Shown: in pieces, positions 1 through 9,944 of the stretch
Layout: every line of letters starts with the position of its first letter
How positions within the stretch are numbered: the stretch's first letter is position 1
Origin: Mesorhabditis belari
Lineage: Eukaryota > Nematoda > Chromadorea > Rhabditida > Rhabditidae
DNA length: 64,000 bases
NCBI GenBank assembly: GCA_958450365.1
Contig: CAUEEP010000211.1
Location: 124,001-188,000, forward strand
Direction of reading: 5' to 3'
The notes under the pieces: generated by a model
Databases searched by the model: none
The model's input: only the letters and a program-made list of their open reading frames with translations
Told to the model about the DNA's origin: nothing
Position numbers and translations under genes: made by a program

Positions 1-13
1 TTGTGAAATTCCC

Positions 14-280
14 GGGGTAGGCTAGTTTCCGCAACTTTTTTTGCGCAACAGGGTCACTTGCGCAACTGGGTCGTTTGCGCAACTCGCCATAACTTTCTTC
101 TAAGTGAGACAATCTTTATGATTCTGTTTTCATTTTGTTGCACTTATTGAGATCTACAAAATGAAACCAAAAGCATAAAGATTGGCTCACTTAGAAGAAA
201 GTTATGGCGAGTTGCGCAAACGACCCAGTTGCGCAAGTGACCCTGTTGCGCAAAAAAAGTTGCGGAAACTAGCCTACCCC
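14..280. mobile_element. palindromic MITE with 8-bp target duplication
   Basis: Two arms of about 105 bp are nearly perfect reverse complements. The ends read GGGGTAGGCTAGTTTCC and its complement. The octamer AAATTCCC flanks the element at 6-13 and 281-288, which fits an 8-bp target site duplication of the hAT type. Each arm carries several TTGCGCAA-type motifs, as does the element at 11293-12798, so the two are probably related. No coding capacity is visible. Confidence 0.85.
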
Positions 281-398
281 AAATTCCCGAAGAACTTTTA
301 GCACTTTTTTTGTACTTTTTTTTTATTAAACAAAAGATATTCAGCTTTAATTATATCTTTTCTTAATGTAGAAATACTTTTATCTGTAGTTATTCAAA

Positions 399-409
399 AA
401 ATTTTCCAG
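399..409 (+). promoter_or_regulatory. probable splice-leader acceptor of the transporter gene
   Basis: An AATTTTCCAG acceptor ends at 409, only 15 bases before the ATG at 425, and there is no obvious upstream exon. In nematodes this arrangement is typical of a trans-splice site for a spliced leader. It also supports 425 as the start codon. This is inference from position and consensus only. Confidence 0.5.
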
Positions 410-424
410 ATTCCCCATCTCTTC

Positions 425-3400
425 ATGGGTTTCTTCAGCTCGACCGTCGATCATTTCCATTTCGGATCAAATTCAATCAAGAAACCGATCGCTTTCGCCT
501 ATATTCTGTCCACTCTTTACAATGTGACATTTTTCGTGCAATTCATGGCTTTCCCATACATCGCAAAAGAGCTTCAAATAGCCGACACGCATATTGGTGG
601 GTTTGAAGTAAACATGGGCCTTACAAACTACAAGATCAGACTATAAACCCTTGTAGAATTGCGTAGAATAGATATTTTTAAATACTCTTTTTACCAAAAA
701 ATCGGGCCAACTTTAGGCTTTCGAACAACAATAAAACCAAGAAAATCCACCATTTGTACTTCGAGAACGAGCGATTTATAGCCGTTTGTAGTCTCGTCCC
801 ACGGGACAAAACTACAAACCTGAAAAAAAAAACGTTATATCTCAGTGCAGAGAACATGATTTGGCTTGATTTTGGTGTCATTCGAAAGCCTAAATTTGGC
901 TTGATTTTTTGGTAAAAATAGTTTTTAAAAATATCTATTCTACGCAATTTTACAAGGGTTTAAAGTCTGATCTTATAGTTTGTAGGGTCCATGTCTAGTT
1001 TGAAGAGTTTGTACTTTTCCTACGGTATCGGAGTTGTGAAAAAGAATGCACGAGGGTCGTTTTACTAGAAAGAATACGGTATCTAATGACTGAATTTCCA
1101 GGTTACATCGCCACCCTCTTCGGTCTCCTTCAAGTACTCGGTGGCCCAGTATTTGGCCATATCACTCAAAAGTACGGTGTTCGAGTGGCGCTATATTTCT
1201 GCTATGGATCAACTCTTGTATCTGCATTGATTATGTACAATGTTAATGTAAGGAAAAATACAGTACTGGACAATGAAATATCATATTTGAAAAAAGATCT
1301 TCACTTTCGCGCGTCTGTAACTCCCTTGTCTTTACCGTATTTCTAAATATTAATATTTAAAAAAAAACTTACGTGTCATCCCATCGAAAATAAAGAAAAG
1401 CGAGCGAGTCGAAAGCTTCCGCTAACACAGAGATATCAGGATGAGTGTAAGGCACTGTAAATCGATATAGATAGATAGATACAGTACTGGACAATGAAAT
1501 ATCATATTTGAAAAAACGATCGTCACTTTCGCGCGTCTGTAACTCCGTTGTCTTTGAGTTTAAACTATTAGTGTTATACATTTTCTGAAAGCTCTTTTCA
1601 AGGGCTACACAATGGTAATATTAATATTTAGAAATACGGTAAAGACAATGGAGTTACAGACGCGCGAAAGTGACGGTCGTTTTTCAAATATCATATTTCA
1701 TTGTCCAGTAGTGTAGTTTATTGTTAAAATAAAGATTTTTTTTAGGGTTTATACGGTATGTATTTCTCTCGATTGCCCGTCTTTTTCATGCACGGTCAAC
1801 AAGGACATCAAACATTGTTGTCATTGTTGACAGCACCGGGAAAAGAAAGGACGAATGCTTTTGGAAGGATGGGACTCACTTTTGGTTGGTGATTGGAGAA
1901 AATGAGAAAGATATACACCGAGGACTCCGGATGTCGTTTATTCGGCACGACAATTGCACACACAATACTAGGCTAGATCTTAACTTAATCTACGCCTACA
2001 TTCTCGACGACTCCCTAATCCCTAGTCCTATTGGATGATCACTAGATAGCTTGATCTCTAGATTTTGGTGGTGAAGAGAGGGCGAAAACGGGAAGGCTTC
2101 TCGCATAGCTTGTTCATAGGTTCATAGCAGAAGAGCTTAGCTACAAGGTTCATAGCTCTTAAGCTATGAACCTTGTAGTTTGTAGGGCCCATGTCTACTT
2201 CAAACCCGCCAATATGCGTGTCGGCTATTTGAGGCTCTTTTTCGATGTATGGGAAAGTCATGAATGCACGAATTGCCCGAAAAATGTCACATTGTAAAGA
2301 GTGGACAGAATATAGGCGAAAGTGATCGGTTTCTTTATTGAATGGGATCGAATCCGGGTCTCTAATTCTACAGGCAGCCACACTGTTGATAAAGATAAAG
2401 ATGATACGAGATAGATATTGGGTTGGGGAGAATGAGTCGGCGCCGAAAATGAAAAAAATGTCTAAAAATTCTATTCGACTTCGTGAAATAATATGCGTTT
2501 GATATGAGTAGAATGGTTAACTAATTCTCTACAAAATCACATTTAAAAGAAAATTCAAACAGCGCCTCCGCTCAAGAAAAAGCCATTTTTTCACAAAAAC
2601 TACAAACTGTGATCTAGAAAAAACCATTGGTGGGATCTTCCTGCAAATTTGGCAACTTAAGTAATTGAATGTGCTCTATCTTTTTTATATAAACACCAAA
2701 GAAGGTTTATGTGAAAGAAACTGTTCAAATGATGAGTCGGACTCTTTGCCATTTTAACCAGCTGCGTTTGGAAATTCATAAACTCCACGAAAGAAAAGCT
2801 TTGTGGAATCTCTCAAAAGTGATTTTGTAGAGAAATAGTGGATCCTTTTGATGAAACCAAACGTATGTTTAAAGAAGGCTTTATGTGTGCAAAAAGTCCC
2901 TTTAAAGTTTGGCGCCGACTCATTCTCCCCAACCCAATACTAGGCACAATTGTGGTTTAAAGTTTCAATCCTTTAACCCTTTCCAGGAATCTCTTTCATT
3001 TTAACGCCGGTGATCACCCTCTCATCCACCTATATTTTTGGATCAAGGGGAGCAATGCTGACAATTGCAATGCTTGGAGTGCTGCCATTTGTGATATTCG
3101 AGATGTGTTTACAGAGGAAGGATTACGATCATGTGAGCGCTATGATAGTGAAAATGACAAGTACTAGATGAGACATGCAAAGCCAAGACCCAGCCATCAC
3201 CCAGGTGGTCCTGGCTTCTAGTCTGACTTATCAGAAGTCAGTCTCTACTGGAGACTCGGATCAGACGGGTCAGACTAGGTCTACAATAAGCTAGGTCAGC
3301 CGAAGTCAAAGCCCGGGCCAGCACCTGGCTTTGGCTTGATCTAGCCTAACCAGACCAAATCGATAAAGGATCTGTAAGCCAGGCAAGGCCTACAATAAGC

Positions 3401-5168
3401 CTTAACCCAAAAAACAATAAAGATTCATATAAAGTTCAATGATGAATCTTTTCAGTCCGATCCCTCCTCCACATCCACCAAACCTCTGACCGCTGCGGTC
3501 AATTGGTCTTCCGCGGTTCGCGTGCTCAAAAAGCCAGGCACTCTTAACATTCTCTTCAAGAAAAACGCTCCAATAATGCCTGCATTATTGACATTTTCGA
3601 TCTTACAAGTAAAAACAAATAAAAAACCAGTGTAATTCACAATTTCTTTTTAGATTTACACAATCAACGCGTTTCAATCGACTCAAGAAACAAGTTCATT
3701 GATTCAAATGTTAGCTGGAGCTTGTATAATGTTTAGGTAAAGTTGAAAAATGGTTAAAAGAGATTTTCAAGTAATATTTAGCAATGGTTTTGGTGTGATT
3801 TGGTTGCGAAAACATTTCGATGAGCAACGAATTCTTCAAGTTGGACTCGTTTCCTTTGTAAGTCTATTAAAAAGTTTTAATATAAAAATTTTCGCATTAA
3901 AATAGAGAATCCTATAAATATTGTCAAAATCTATAAAAATGAAAGCTTTCCATTCCAGTTCTTTGCCTTTTTCTTCTTGATTTTCTATGTTCGATTGTGG
4001 ATGATTTGCATCATTATGCCGTTAACTTCAATGGGTAAACAATGATAAAATTTTCTGGAATAACATTTTTCTAGGCATGTCATTAGTAGCAACTGTAGCT
4101 GACTCGTTATTGACATCGATGGTTGAAGAGGATGAACAGGTAAAAACATTTCAAACAATCTATTCAACCTTTCAATTTCAGGGTGTCGTTCTTGGAGTGG
4201 CCACCTCGTTAAACTCGTTTGTTCGAACATTTTCCCCAGCATTATCCGGGCAATTGTTAGCCATGTAAGTTTAAAAGACAATCTATTTTAGAAAACATGA
4301 CTTTAGTTCATGATCCATTTCATGATCCATTTCATGATCCAGTTCATGATCCAGTTCATGATCCAGTTCCTAATTCAGTTCATGATCCAGTTCATGATCC
4401 AGTTCCTAATTCAGTTCCTAATTCAGTTCATGATCCAGTTCATGATCCAGTTCATGATCCAGTTCATGATCCAGTTCATGATCCAGTTCTTGATCCAGTT
4501 CATGATCCAGTTCATGATCCAGTTCCTAATTCAGTTCATGATCCAGTTCATGATCCAGTTCATGATCCAGTTCCTAATTCAGTTCATGATCCAGTTCATG
4601 ATCCAGTTCATGATCCAGTTCCTAATTCAGTTCATGATCCAGTTCATGATCCAGTTCATAATCTTTTTAGAACTCACACTCATTTTGTGATTAATCTAAC
4701 AATTCATTTACATAGTCAATAGCAAGATCAGCAGATCAATAGTTTGTAAGCAAGGCTCTCGAAAATTCACCAGAATCGATACCAAAGTTCTGGCTGAAAT
4801 CTTCATCAGATTTCCTTGTAAGTTTAAAGGCATCAAGTACTTGCCATTGAATTTGATGCTAAAGAGACTGAGAATGGGAAACTGCTGATACTGCTGAGAC
4901 TTTTTCATTAGTAAAAGCCACTCAAAAATGGAAGCCATCTCAAACTGATAATGAGTTCTGAAAAGGAGACTAAACTGGGGAAACTATAGTACTAGTGAAG
5001 AACCAAAATTCACTTTTCACTTTTCTTTTCAGCTACGGTTTCCCGATCTTCGGCATTCTCGGTATTTGGGGCACTGTGCTTGGGTTGATCGCTTGCCACT
5101 TCTACCCGATTGATCCAAATTTGATTCGGAAAGAGAAATCTGATGAAGAGTCAAAGAAAACTGATTAG
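425..5168 (+). CDS. major facilitator superfamily transporter, SLC22A18-like
   Basis: Eleven exons can be joined in phase: 425-596, 1102-1247, 1746-1884, 2987-3132, 3456-3608, 3654-3736, 3782-3857, 3959-4034, 4075-4139, 4182-4264 and 5033-5168, ending in TAG. They sum to 1275 nt, or 424 residues, close to the usual length of SLC22A18 proteins. Exon 2 encodes LLQVLGGPVFGHITQKYGVR, the MFS motif A loop between membrane segments 2 and 3, and exon 3 continues with FSRLP and a GRMGLTFG segment as in that family. Later exons give further hydrophobic segments, then a charged tail IRKEKSDEESKKTD. The likely role is export or import of a small organic solute across a membrane; the substrate cannot be read from sequence. 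Introns 1 to 3 and 10 are filled with palindromes, MITEs and a minisatellite, yet all splice signals are good. The family call is from memory of sequence patterns. Confidence 0.88.
598..1010. repeat. intronic long inverted repeat in transporter intron 1
   Basis: The sequence around 613-660 (CATGGGCCTTACAAACTACA and onward) is repeated in reverse complement at about 950-993, with a less exact inner part. The arm starts just after the exon 1 splice donor, so the palindrome includes the exon-proximal intron sequence. No reading frame of interest. Confidence 0.75.
1257..1715. repeat. nested inverted repeat, TIR ACAGTACTGGACAATGAAAT
   Basis: Three copies of a roughly 90-bp arm occur at 1257-1350 (+), 1481-1565 (+) and 1615-1715 (-). 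The end CAGTACTGGACA looks like a Tc1/mariner-type terminus. It lies in intron 2 of the transporter and has no coding content. Confidence 0.7.
1945..2085 (-). mobile_element. diverged fragment of the tRNA-derived SINE
   Basis: CACACACAATACTAGGCTA, followed by CTTAACTTAA, a CTCCCTAA block and TTTTGGTGGTGAAG, follows the 3' body of the SINE seen complete at 6684-7048. It is more diverged than the other copies and lacks the tRNA-like head. It sits in intron 3 of the transporter. Confidence 0.6.
2150..2350 (-). pseudogene. inverted duplicate of transporter exon 1
   Basis: The minus strand reads a near copy of exon 1, including FPYIEKEPQIADTHIGGFE against FPYIAKELQIADTHIGGFE in the real exon, plus the first bases of intron 1. 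An 8-bp insertion and several substitutions break the frame. It lies in intron 3 of the same gene, in opposite orientation to exon 1. Confidence 0.85.
2418..2937. mobile_element. mariner-like MITE in transporter intron 3
   Basis: The ends read TTGGGTTGGGGAGAATGAGT and its reverse complement, flanked by TA on both sides. The inner arms also pair (GTCGGCGCC next to the end). About 520 bp, no transposase remains. Confidence 0.8.
3140..3455. other. transporter intron 4, no structured feature
   Basis: This intron is relatively GC-rich and contains short degenerate repeats of CAGACTAG- and GCCTGG-like words, also seen at 8880-9080, 16715-16860 and 17560-17710. I see no gene or clear element end. 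Confidence 0.4.
4309..4663 (+). repeat. 12-bp minisatellite CATGATCCAGTT in transporter intron 10
   Basis: About 29 copies of a 12-bp unit, with variants CATGATCCATTT and CCTAATTCAGTT. The unit length is a multiple of three and stop-free, so two frames stay open across it. These are artefacts of the repeat: the array lies between a good donor at 4265 and a good acceptor at 5032. Confidence 0.95.
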
Positions 5169-5399
5169 ATTTTGATTTATTTTTGATGAACTTTTGGGTT
5201 CTTTCACGGGTTTCTCCACACTTATGCACTTTTCTCGAAATTTCTAGTCAATCATTGTTTCAGTTTTTACTGTGAATCATCTTTTTAAAGTTTTAGGAAG
5301 TAAATTTTTCATAAAAAGGTAATTTTGTTTGCCGTAAACATTCAATCATTTCTGAAAAGCTTTCTATAAAAGCCAATTAGTAAAAGCTAAAAATGCACC

Positions 5400-5700
5400 T
5401 GTTCTGAATGTAATTGAAAACGGTCCGATGTCGATTCGGGGATAACACGTTTTAGCCACGAATCAACATCTGAGATTTCACTATAACAAGCTCTCAAGCC
5501 GGTTTAATTACCCGATATTTGTGCGGAACCTCGGCGTCGCTTGTAGGAAAAAGCGACGTCTGGTGCAACTCACCGAATGTGAGATCGTCTCAAGTTCAGT
5601 CGTTCGATTGAATTACCGATTGATAGTGTATTTTTTTTAATCAACTTTCCTCACTGCTCTGGGTAGTGGCGGTCAGAACGGCACGGCAACGCGCGCCCTC
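5400..5700 (+). other. GC-richer unexplained segment with a spliced-leader-like 13-mer
   Basis: Composition shifts here from AT-rich to nearly balanced. GGTTTAATTACCC at 5501-5513 equals the first 13 bases of the nematode SL1 leader, but the next bases differ and I see no splice donor or Sm site where an SL RNA gene needs them. The segment abuts a mariner relic. I cannot identify it, though it resembles a structured-RNA fragment. Confidence 0.3.
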
Positions 5701-5734
5701 ATGTTGCAAAACTGACTCGCTCTAAAATAAATAG

Positions 5735-6037
5735 CCTTGGTTGGGAACTTTTGGTGATACAGTCCGGACCTCGCCCCTTCTGATTCCTATTTATTTCGGA
5801 CCATGAGTCTTCGGAGCTTGCGGGAGAACACTTCGATTCGGAAGAAGCAGTCAAAAATTGGCTCCAAAAGTTTTTCGATTCAAAACCAAAATCCTACTAC
5901 GAAAGAGGAATCCGCAAATTGTCTGTAAAATGGGCAGAAGTCGTCAATAATAATGGAAATTATTTGGAATGAATTCATGGTTTTATGTTCAATGAATTTT
6001 AGTTCAAAGTCCGGCAGTTTTCAATGCATCAACCCAA
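5735..6037 (+). pseudogene. mariner transposase 3' fragment with right TIR
   Basis: The plus strand encodes, with breaks, the C-terminal part of a DD34D transposase: PYSPDLAPSDY is degenerate, then EEAVKNWLQKFFDSKPKSYY, GIRKLSVKWAEVVNNNGNYL and a stop. It ends with the TIR GCATCAACCCAA next to TA. The N-terminal half is missing. A related copy lies at 35472-36195 on the other strand. Confidence 0.85.
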
Positions 6038-6189
6038 TAGAATATCATTTATCGATTTCGAATGTAATAAAATACTGTGTTCCGTCTAGCCGTCGGGATC
6101 GAAATCCGTTGTCTAAATGTGGTCGATCCAATGACGACTGTTGAAGTGCTACCTGAAAGCTTTTTGAAAAAATCTTTCAAGTATGATCA

Positions 6190-6640
6190 CTTACTAGGCT
6201 TGCTTTTGCTGCAAAATAGGAGCAAATATTTTCGATAGAGAGCGCTGGTGAAAATGGTGATCGAAGAGCTGATAATATTCGTCAAACAGATGGACATGAT
6301 TGCGAAAGTCCCTGAAAATAGACTGTGTTTCTATCGTAACGAGTTTCAAGTAAGTACAAACATTATCAACTCGTTCCCGTAATATCTTGACCATATTATA
6401 CCCTCGTTCTTCTAATTTGTAGAAAAAAGGAATCAAATTTGTACACAAAAGGATCCCTAAATCATTTCCCCTTTCTCTTTCTATCGTAATCTTGTCTTTA
6501 TTTTTATTCAATCAATCAACTTTTTGTATCTTTCGATATCCTTCGTAAACTCTCACAGAATTCGACAAAAAGTGGATAGATTGAATGGAGACAAGATTAC
6601 GGTAGAAAGAGTAAGGAAATACGTTTTAGGAAACGAAAAG
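6190..6640. repeat. dispersed repeat shared with the 22.2-23.0 kb region
   Basis: Blocks such as CAACTCGTTCCCGTAATATC and ATTATACCCTCGTTCTTCTA recur at about 22200-22290 and 22715-22990. Short inverted parts (6480-6500 against 6590-6610) suggest a decayed palindromic element. Reading frames here are not protein-like. Confidence 0.55.
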
Positions 6641-6683
6641 AACATAATACAGTATCCTTTTTACAGCATTCGGCCCAGGGTTT

Positions 6684-7048
6684 TAAAAATACCGACTGGG
6701 GCTACCAGTGGTGAATTTATCGCATACACGAAATATATCAATCACAATACAACGACACACACAATACTAGGCTATATCTTAACTTAACCCACGTCATGAC
6801 AGACGGCTCCCTAACCCTAAGCTCAATGGGGAACTAAATAGCTTTTTTGGTGGTGAAGGGAAGATGACGATGAAGGAGTGGCTTGTCACTTTAAAGAACT
6901 GGGGCCACAACCACCAGACTGCCCTCCAGAAAACCTCTCAACCCGAAGGGAAAGGAAATCCGAAGGGGGTGACCATGTCGCATGTGGGGTTCGAACCCTC
7001 GACCTTCCGATTAAGATAAAAGACACTTAACCAGTCAGCCACACGTGC
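6684..7048 (-). mobile_element. tRNA-derived SINE, copy 1
   Basis: On the minus strand the element begins GCACGTGTGGCTGACTGG (A box), continues through a tRNA-like head to GGTTCGAACCC (B box), then has a body of about 290 bp ending near CCAGTCGGTATTTTT. Copies 2 and 3 at 47751 and 55426 are over 90% alike by eye. A pol III promoter with a unique body fits a tRNA-derived SINE. No flanking duplication is evident here. Confidence 0.85.
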
Positions 7049-7284
7049 TCTATAAGGTTTGATATAAGTATTTATTCTATTAAATTCTATTAAAAGACGC
7101 TCTCTAATATAAGACGCGTCTTTTGATTTCTCTTAAATTCTATTTTTTGCGCTAACTACCGTAATCCTTGGCTTTTTGTTCTTTCTGTTTTTTAAAAATT
7201 TCATTTTATCTTCTTGTAACCTTTGCTTTTAATTTTTAAAAATTTTCAATTTATTAATTAAGTTTAGTAATTTTTAAAATTTAG

Positions 7285-7850
7285 ATGACGTCATTGAGTG
7301 ATTGTCAAAGCAATTTGAGCAAACGAAAGTCGAGGTGTTACGACGCGTATTTCAAGCTGAAAGCAATCGGATATGCAAAGAAGAACAACAATCGAGAAGC
7401 GGGACGACATTTTGACGTCAGCGAGTACCAAATTCGTGCAGAAAGCAGGAGAAAGCAAGAAACGATCAATGCAAACCAGAAAATCAAAGAAGTTGTCTGA
7501 TGGCAGACATCGGCTACGATTGTGCAAATTCGACAATGCCGTCTTGCAATGGATATTCCACAGGAGGCACAACGCGAATGTTTCAACCTGATGACTCTTA
7601 GGATGCTCATCTCTTAGAATCTCTTAGAATGGCCCATTCAAGAAGAAGATTCAAGAATACTATGACGAATGGATGCTCACTGGAGTCAGAGAAGTGATGT
7701 CTGGAGGAAATCTGAAAGCACCAGGAATAGAGATTCTATTTCTTCGTTAGATTCGATTAATTTGGACCTAGAAAACGAAGGCCTTGGACATGAGAAAACA
7801 AAGAAAATTTTGGATGAAAGCATTTTGGACTTAAATTGAGCAATGTTGTT
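7285..7850 (+). pseudogene. pogo/CENP-B-like transposase remnant
   Basis: The start encodes KRKSRCYDAYFKLKAIGYAK, then NNNREAGRHFDVSEYQIR, typical of the N-terminal HTH of pogo-type transposases. After a frame change comes KKLSDGRHRLRLCKFDNAVL and WIFHRR. Near 7640 there is FKKKIQEYYDEWM and GNLKAPGIE, like the C-terminal end of that family. The catalytic core is deleted. It lies just beyond the last exon found for chemoreceptor A. Confidence 0.75.
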
Positions 7851-7882
7851 TTTCTACATTTTTTTTTACACACAAAACTTAC

Positions 7883-9745
7883 AAGCTTCCGTCAAAATGT
7901 CGCTATGCCAAAGAAAGATGACAATAGAGAATGGGACAAATATAAAGATGACATAAATCAACATCTGAACTTGATCTTGATTTGCTGTGATCTTGATTTG
8001 CTGTGAGCTTGATTATGACTGCAATACCTGTGCCGACATTGAATACAATAACACCAATGACATTTCCTTGACTCTTTTGTGCATACTCGTGTGATTTCGG
8101 ATCGAGTAATTCGCGTGGAGGACTAAGAATAACAGAAAAAGAAGCACATATACAAGAAATATGCTAGAAAAACGCTCCATAAAAACTTCCATAAAAAAAA
8201 TGATTGCTAACTTTATGGCAACGCCGACATCATGGAGATTCTCAATTCCACCGCAAGCCATTTCCGATAAATTAATACTTAATTGAGCCTAGAAACATTT
8301 GGAAGCTTGGAAGTTTGGAAACTAATAATTTTATCTCACCAAATCAATCTCTTCAACTTGCACAACCTTGAACGCCAAGAAAATAGCCAACGCGTATGAA
8401 AATCCAAATTTGACTTTGATTTGCCATGGTTTTAGACGGAAACGACTGTTTAATGGAACGGCAAGCTAAAGAAAAGAAAAATTGAATTTGATCAAACTCA
8501 ACAAACGGTAAATACTGCAATAGTACTTCACTCTATAGGAGCGTCGCGTAGTCTAAGCTTACTCTCAAACAGTCTAAGCTTACTCTCAAAGAGTCTAAGC
8601 TTACTCTCAAACAGTCTAAGTTTACTCTCAAACAAACACTCATATCTCGACACCAGTACGTTTCTTTCTCCGCGCTTGGGTATCAAATTAAAGTAGAGAA
8701 AATGGGTGATTTTTTGAGATATAACACGTATTTTGAGCATTAACCAGCCCTTAGAAAAAAATGATTGAAAATGATGAAAAATCGACCCTTTTTTGCCACT
8801 TTTAAATCATTTTGTTCGAAGCTTAGAACAGACTACGCGACGCTCCTATAGAGGGCTTTTCTATTAGAAGATCAGCAAGATCAGGACCTTAATATTGAGC
8901 CAGACTCTTGATGTAAGACTACCAAAGCAGACTGACTCGCATTCTTGACCCGAATAGTAAGCCAGCCAAGACGCTGATCTTGCAAACCCTGCGCTTGGTC
9001 TTTTGAAATCGGGTGATGGCTGGCAGGCCCAGATGGTCTGGCTTGGTGGCTGGCCTAGCCTAACCTGACTTAGAGTTCATCTGATTAGAATCTAATACTA
9101 GAGTGCCAACTTTTGACTCAATGGTTCAATTTGTGGGTGGATTAGGTTCAGATTAGGATTAGGTTCAAGTCAGGATTAGGTTCAGATTAGGATTAGGTTC
9201 AGATTAGGATTAGGTTCAAGTCAGGGCTAACCCTTTGGTCCCAGTCTGACTAGCTTACCTGATGCCGGTAAAACAGTGCATGCCAATACGCGAAAATTGT
9301 CACAATCTGCGGGGCGACCGTGGCAGCCTTTAAAAGAATTTTGAAAGAATTCAAAACGACGATTTTCTTTACCACAGCGAATTCTTGGGGAAATAATTTT
9401 CCCAGATTGAAATATTCGCCAATAAGCATCGCAGACAAGACATATAAATTTTTTGAGTAACAGACAATTGGCCCTTGGTTCGTTTGGAGCATTAAATTCG
9501 GAACAAGCCAGACCCACGAAAGTACAGCAAACAGGCTAGAGGCCTAGAAATTTCAGAATTGACTTATTTAACTTACCTCGATAACTTACTTCAATGAAAA
9601 TCAAATATTTCACATAGAGCTTTGATTTTATCGGCGTTGCACGATGAATGACAAAAAGTGTGACACTAGTTACAATGACTGAAAGTGCAGCGATGAGATT
9701 AAAAAGAAAATTGGTAATCGATAGAAATTGATCGATAAAAGTCAT
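7883..9745 (-). CDS. serpentine chemoreceptor A, Str superfamily, 3' incomplete
   Basis: Five exons join in phase on the minus strand: 9745-9590, 9543-9259, 8465-8340, 8288-8028 and 7964-7883. They encode membrane segments 1 to 6 of a nematode chemoreceptor with the motifs RATPIKSKLYVKYL, HALFYRHQ, VPLNSRFRLKPW and LLYSMSAQ, matching receptors B and C. Two introns present in B and C are absent here. Exon 5 ends in phase 1, as in B and C, but no exon for the last membrane segment (SSITLI-type) or tail was found downstream; a pogo relic, a SINE and mariner debris occupy that place. Expected role is a chemosensory receptor in sensory cilia; srh or sri are the closest families from memory. It is either a recent pseudogene or I missed a diverged exon. 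Confidence 0.75.
8531..8853. mobile_element. palindromic MITE in chemoreceptor A intron 2
   Basis: CTATAGGAGCGTCGCGTAGT and its reverse complement form the ends. The left arm contains about four copies of AGTCTAAGCTTACTCTCAAA. Related ends occur near 57165 and 57340. Confidence 0.8.
9145..9228 (+). repeat. short minisatellite GATTAGGTTCA
   Basis: Several imperfect copies of AGGATTAGGTTCA in tandem, inside intron 2 of chemoreceptor A. No coding meaning. Confidence 0.7.
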
Positions 9746-9944
9746 TTGGAGACTTTGCTTTGCTTTTCGAAATTTTCGAGTAACTTTTGTGGGCAGGTGG
9801 AAACGGCAAGTGGAATTGGATTGCTTGTCTCATAATAACCGAGGTTTTTTTTGTTTAAAAAGTATTAGCGATCGATAACTCTAGCGAGTTTAGCACAAAA
9901 CTAGCGACAAAAATCAAAAATCAATCAATTACAATTGTTCAATT

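Noticed and set aside
4297..4722. Frame with HDPVHDPV repeats
   Set aside because: Pure 12-bp minisatellite between good splice sites of the transporter gene.
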